Below, in pieces: positions 60,224 through 64,000 of a stretch of 64,000 nucleotides of DNA. Position 1 is the stretch's first letter. Each line of letters opens with the position of its first letter. The stretch comes from Ustilago trichophora (lineage: Eukaryota > Basidiomycota > Ustilaginomycetes > Ustilaginales > Ustilaginaceae): the NCBI GenBank assembly GCA_900323505.1, contig OOIN01000007.1, positions 372,001-436,000 of the forward strand. Reading direction: 5' to 3'. Both the position numbers and the translations under genes were made by a program. The notes under the pieces were generated by a model. That model saw only the letters and a program-made list of their open reading frames with translations, ran no database searches and was not told where the DNA came from.

Positions 60224-61686
60224 AGTGGCGCACGGGGGTGCAGTGCGAGGTCTAACAAATGACGAGGATCATGCGTGGTGATGGTCATCGCCATCGGGGT
60301 GGTACAGTACAGTACAGTACAGCAACGCGCTGGCACACACACACATACACACACACACACTCTCTCTCTCTCTCTTCCGCTTTCTGTGCCTCGCTCGGAC
60401 CTGAAACCGGGACGCCGGAGCAATTTCACTTGTCCCCGCGTGTCAATTCTCTTCTCTTAACGTGTTTGCAGCCACTAGTATGCACACATTAGCTTTGTTC
60501 TATCTCATTGCAGCACAATTTCGATGTTCATCTGATCGTGTGCACAAGGGCTATGAGGGACAGAAATAGTGCACAAAAGGAAAGATTCCCAGCTAACAAC
60601 TGGCTGTGTACAGGTTGAGTGGCACCGAAAGCCAACCATGCATGAAGCTAAGTTTTTGGACCCTGACAGGCCCGGTAAGCGTGTCAAGCGAACAGACTCG
60701 TCTGATGCAGTTTGGGTGTGTGCGTGCGTGTGTGTGTGTGTTGGCTCGGCGAATTGGGATGCAAATTTAGCCTCCCGCTGCTTTACCTTTGCTGTGTTGA
60801 TCGTACAACAACACCCTACTCTGCAGTCGTTGCTTAAACGGGGAAGCACAAGTGCCCAATTACGGGTATCTCGTTGGACCTTACCACTTTTCGCTGTCTC
60901 AGATTTGAAGCCCAGCTATGGACTATAGAAGTGGAGAGTTGTTGTATCAAGTGTACTGTATGTGCTGTGAGTTGAAGTGTGGGGCACAAAGCGATCCATG
61001 CACAAGAGAGAGAAAGAGAGAGAGACACACACAGAGAATGAGACAGAGAGAGAGAGATTGCATGCCGCCTTGCATGATACACTCTCTTTGCCCGCTCTTT
61101 CCGCTTTGGCCAAACAATTGAGTCTGCCGAAGGTCGGATCCCCCCCCTCACCTTTCGGCTACTCTGGAATGAGATGCTTGGGGCAGGGCTCAAGTTGACA
61201 ATGAATATGTAGAGACAGGGTGTACTGTAGAGGATTCGGTTCCTTCTCTTGTCTTCATACCAAACTTGTACCTATCAAACCTCATCTTCACCCTGTGCTT
61301 GTCGAGCTCGACGCTGCTTTGGCACATCTGACACTTCTGGCCAACGGATCGACTATCGTTCATCCCTTGCCACTTTGATCTTCGGGAACCGCTCTCCTCG
61401 AAAACATCAACAACGTAAAAGAGTTGCTAACTCTACATCGTCAACGAGCTTTGTGATTGAGCCATTGACCCGCATCGAACCTAGACATCCTTGCTTTGGC
61501 AATCTGGCGTTCCCACCACGCCTGCATTCGAACCAACGCCCACCATCACACAATTCAGCAACGCACACACGCACGCAACTGCTCGCATCGAGGCACCACT
61601 ACCAACGCATACGTATTGCATCACTTCATCAGGCGCCTTCCCACACACGCACACACACACAGGCGCTTGCCTCTGTGCAGCACACT
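60224..61686. other. Spacer with CA/CT microsatellites and GTACAGTAC repeats
   Basis: About 1.5 kb. It contains TACAG repeats at 60302-60321, (CA)n and (CT)n at about 60332-60375, TG repeats at 60718-60741 and GA-rich tracts at about 61008-61053. The right end should hold the promoter of the coiled-coil gene. No other gene was seen. Confidence 0.55.
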
Positions 61687-64000
61687 ATGGCTGCGCTCCC
61701 AACGGTCACCAGTATGGCCGGCATTGCCACTTCACCCTCAGCTTCCCCTTCGACCAAGCCGAGCTTACCAAAACGGTCACACAGGCGTTCTTTGATTGGA
61801 GAATCTCATCCCCCGCTGTTCTTTGTCCCACCGCTACCTGGCACTCCAACGTTCAACGGAGCATCTTCAAAGATGACTGCTTCTTCGTCGATGATGACGC
61901 TTCCCACCACTAGCTCTCATGAGACGGCGAGGGAAAAGGCAAGGGTGAAAAGGGCAAGTACCGGCGTCACCTTTTCAACCGGTGGTGGTGGTCAGATGCC
62001 CTACGTTGCCCCGCTCAACATTGCCTCCAAGAAAAACGTTCGACCCTCTACCAGCGGCGCTTTGGCTTCGCCATCTTCTCCAATGGTCACCCCAACAATG
62101 CCCTCCAAGAGCAGATACAGGAAATCGGTTGATTCTCCAGGATCCATCGTCGGCATTCCTTCCTCTCGAGCGGCGGGCGTTGCCACCAGGGCCGAGTTCG
62201 TCAGAGGCATAGGCTTAGATTTCGGCAGTCCTGATTCTGGATTCTACCCTGCGATGGAGCGCACCGCTGAGACAGGCTCACCATCCACACAAAGCAGTAT
62301 CACCCCACTCGGCGACAGCAATCTGACCGAAGACGACCATTCTGTATCTGAAACATCGCCTTCCTCTGTCGCCACCTCGATCCCGGATAAGGACAAGTGT
62401 GCGCACTCGCACGATGCTGTATTCTCCCACCCTAAGAGGAGCCTATGCGAGACTGCGACGACGCCAAAGCGGAAGAGTTTGTTGCTGTCTTCGGTCCCGA
62501 TGGGAATTTCGAGGAGTCATCAAGAGTGCATTGATGGAAGTCCTAGGATGTTTCATCGTGAAGAGGCGGAAGGATTGTTTGATAGTGTTAGAGGGTTGAT
62601 GGCTGATTTGCGGGTTGAAGTGGAGCAGAAAGAAGAGCAAAAGGAGGGGGAAAAGAGGGAAACGGTGAGTGTGGAACAGCAGGCCATGCTAGGGGAGGAT
62701 TTGAGGAGTTGGTTTGTCGATCCGAAGCGATGTCAGGCGGTTGAAGGGCAGGAGGGGGAAGTTGACATGCCGAGCATCAAGGTTGCAGTGATACCTACTA
62801 GCTCGGGCGAGAATACTGTAGATGCGGCTTTGGTGTCGAACAAGAATCAGCAAAGGGAGAAGCTTGGAGTGCGAGAAGCGACGCCGGCGGAGAGCGGAGG
62901 TGGCGGTGGTGCTGCTCCTGGTGTACGTGGTTTATGGGGCCTTTTACGAGCGCCTTCTCCCGCAGCTGTCACACGATCCCCCTCCGTCTCATCCTATTCA
63001 TCCACATCCTCTTTCATCCCTCGTTCGACGTCCCCCATCGCACCCAACAACGCATCTACCAGCAGTCTCCTCTCCAACTCGAGCTTCTCCCTCTTCAGCC
63101 GCAAACTTATCACCCGTTCCGTATCCGATACCCATACCACCTCCACCTCTTCCTCCACAAACGGCGACGATAACATCCCTCTCCGACTCTCCCGTAGGCA
63201 GGTGGACGAAGACAAGCTCGCCGACCTGATCATCTCCTGTGCTGACGCACGTCACGTCCTCAAAACCGAATCTTCGCCCACCAAGCTCAAAGAAGTCGGG
63301 CTGAAACTGGAGCTCGGGTGGCGGGAGCAGTTGGCCGAAGCCCAGCAGTTGCGAAGCAGATTAGAAGTCACCCAAGACACGGTGGAAGATCTGGAAGACG
63401 AAAACAAGCAGTTGCGATCTCAACTCGGTACCCTCTCTGAACAGATTGTCAGCCGAGAAGACGATATGCGCGTGTTGAGAGATGCAACGAGACAGCAGCT
63501 CAAGAGGGAGAGGGAGAAGATCGAGGTGGAGCTAGAGCTGGTCAAGAGTGAGGCAAAGTGTACAGTGATGGGGTTGAAGAGGGTTTGGCAGGAGGAGAAA
63601 GCTTTTGCGTTGGGATTGGGGTTGCTGTTGCGACAGAGTGGAAGGGTTGTGACGGTTCATGACGGTATGGATGGTTTAGAGGAGGATACTTTGCTAAGTG
63701 TTCCTGGCTTTGAGGCAGGTAGACCGCCGAGTATACTTTTTGACCTGGCGCACGATTCCGATGATCCCAATCTTCCTACTACTCCCACAACTCCTTCGCA
63801 TCTTCGACGCTGTGCAATTCTTCAAAGTTTTGCGTCCTCTGACGATGAACCGCCCCTCGACCAGGCCTATGAAGATCTGTTCCGCTGCCCCGCGCATCGT
63901 TTTCCGGCAGCTTCACCATCGACGTTGGTCGACGAACGCGTTTTGGTGGTGGGGACGGATCAAAGGCTAATGCAAGCGCTGGCACAGAAGCTGGTTGGGT
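61687..64000 (+). CDS. Large Ser-rich coiled-coil protein, cut by the right window edge
   Basis: From ATG 61687 the frame stays open for 771 codons to the end of the window, so the C-terminus is missing. Residues 1-230 are Ser/Pro/Thr-rich and disordered (KPSLPKRSHRR, VTPTMPSKSRYRK). Residues about 290-330 and 520-640 look helical; the latter (LKLELGWREQLAEAQQLRSR and DLEDENKQLRSQLGTLSEQI) form a clear heptad coiled coil. A hydrophobic stretch (FALGLGLLLRQSG) follows at about 640. I do not recognise a domain. Similar long Ser-rich coiled-coil proteins in fungi often act in polarity or scaffolding, but nothing here proves that. ATG 61687 is the first in frame after a CA-rich leader. Confidence 0.75.
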   Translation, partial: MAALPTVTSMAGIATSPSASPSTKPSLPKRSHRRSLIGESHPPLFFVPPLPGTPTFNGASSKMTASSSMMTLPTTSSHETAREKARVKRASTGVTFSTGGGGQMPYVAPLNIASKKNVRPSTSGALASPSSPMVTPTMPSKSRYRKSVDSPGSIVGIPSSRAAGVATRAEFVRGIGLDFGSPDSGFYPAMERTAETGSPSTQSSITPLGDSNLTEDDHSVSETSPSSVATSIPDKDKCAHSHDAVFSHPKRSLCETATTPKRKSLLLSSVPMGISRSHQECIDGSPRMFHREEAEGLFDSVRGLMADLRVEVEQKEEQKEGEKRETVSVEQQAMLGEDLRSWFVDPKRCQAVEGQEGEVDMPSIKVAVIPTSSGENTVDAALVSNKNQQREKLGVREATPAESGGGGGAAPGVRGLWGLLRAPSPAAVTRSPSVSSYSSTSSFIPRSTSPIAPNNASTSSLLSNSSFSLFSRKLITRSVSDTHTTSTSSSTNGDDNIPLRLSRRQVDEDKLADLIISCADARHVLKTESSPTKLKEVGLKLELGWREQLAEAQQLRSRLEVTQDTVEDLEDENKQLRSQLGTLSEQIVSREDDMRVLRDATRQQLKREREKIEVELELVKSEAKCTVMGLKRVWQEEKAFALGLGLLLRQSGRVVTVHDGMDGLEEDTLLSVPGFEAGRPPSILFDLAHDSDDPNLPTTPTTPSHLRRCAILQSFASSDDEPPLDQAYEDLFRCPAHRFPAASPSTLVDERVLVVGTDQRLMQALAQKLVG

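Noticed and set aside
61491..61913. 140-codon frame overlapping the start of the coiled-coil gene
   Set aside because: Begins in the CA-rich leader and overlaps the longer frame from 61687, which has better protein character.
1..64000. CRISPR arrays, rRNA and tRNA genes
   Set aside because: No regularly spaced repeats with unique spacers, no rRNA signature and no convincing cloverleaf with B-box were seen by eye; a tRNA scan would settle the last point.

Overview
The window looks like nuclear DNA of a basidiomycete, most likely a smut fungus (Ustilaginales). This is inferred from mostly intron-poor genes with very long disordered proteins, short GT-AG introns where they exist, a class I hydrophobin with a signal peptide, an ERT1/AcuK-type regulator, and gene-poor spacers full of microsatellites. 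No bacterial operon, CRISPR array, rRNA or convincing tRNA was seen.

Layout. 1-7.5 kb: the tail of an unidentified gene, a 3.4-kb spacer rich in homopolymers, then an LrgA-LrgB fusion membrane protein. 7.5-15.6 kb: the gluconeogenic regulator ERT1 (minus strand) with a 5.6-kb gene-free upstream stretch. 15.6-21.7 kb: a complete-looking tyrosine-recombinase retrotransposon (DIRS order, PAT/Ngaro-like) with split direct repeats in the order A1-ORFs-B1-A2-B2. 22.7-28 kb: PPM1 (PP2A leucine carboxyl methyltransferase, four exons), a decayed clathrin heavy chain pseudogene, and a two-exon hydrophobin. 28-32 kb: a 4-kb gene-free stretch. 32.1-33.6 kb: ribosomal protein eL28 with two introns of about 500 bp. 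34.4-42 kb: an F-box/WD40/UIM gene resembling yeast UFO1 that carries a perfect 3,455-bp tandem duplication of almost its whole coding sequence. 42-48.8 kb: TFC3, the B-block-binding subunit of TFIIIC, with an AT-hook array. 49-64 kb: dense housekeeping genes: mitochondrial uS17, a PEX11-like protein, a FIT2/Scs3 lipid protein, a CmcJ/AsaB-type oxidoreductase, a MICOS apoO-family subunit, an SCI1/NKAPD1-like nuclear protein, and a coiled-coil protein open at the right edge.

The genes do not form one pathway. Shared themes are protein synthesis (eL28, uS17m, TFIIIC), membrane organelles (MICOS, PEX11-like, FIT2) and carbon or protein-turnover control (ERT1, PPM1, UFO1-like). The most notable structural signals are the exact tandem duplication inside the UFO1-like gene (recent event or assembly error), the split-direct-repeat retrotransposon with a stop-start TAATG overlap between gag and RT and an overlapping recombinase frame, and the intron-bearing clathrin pseudogene. 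A palindromic GTACAGTAC/TACTGTAC motif recurs in the spacers.
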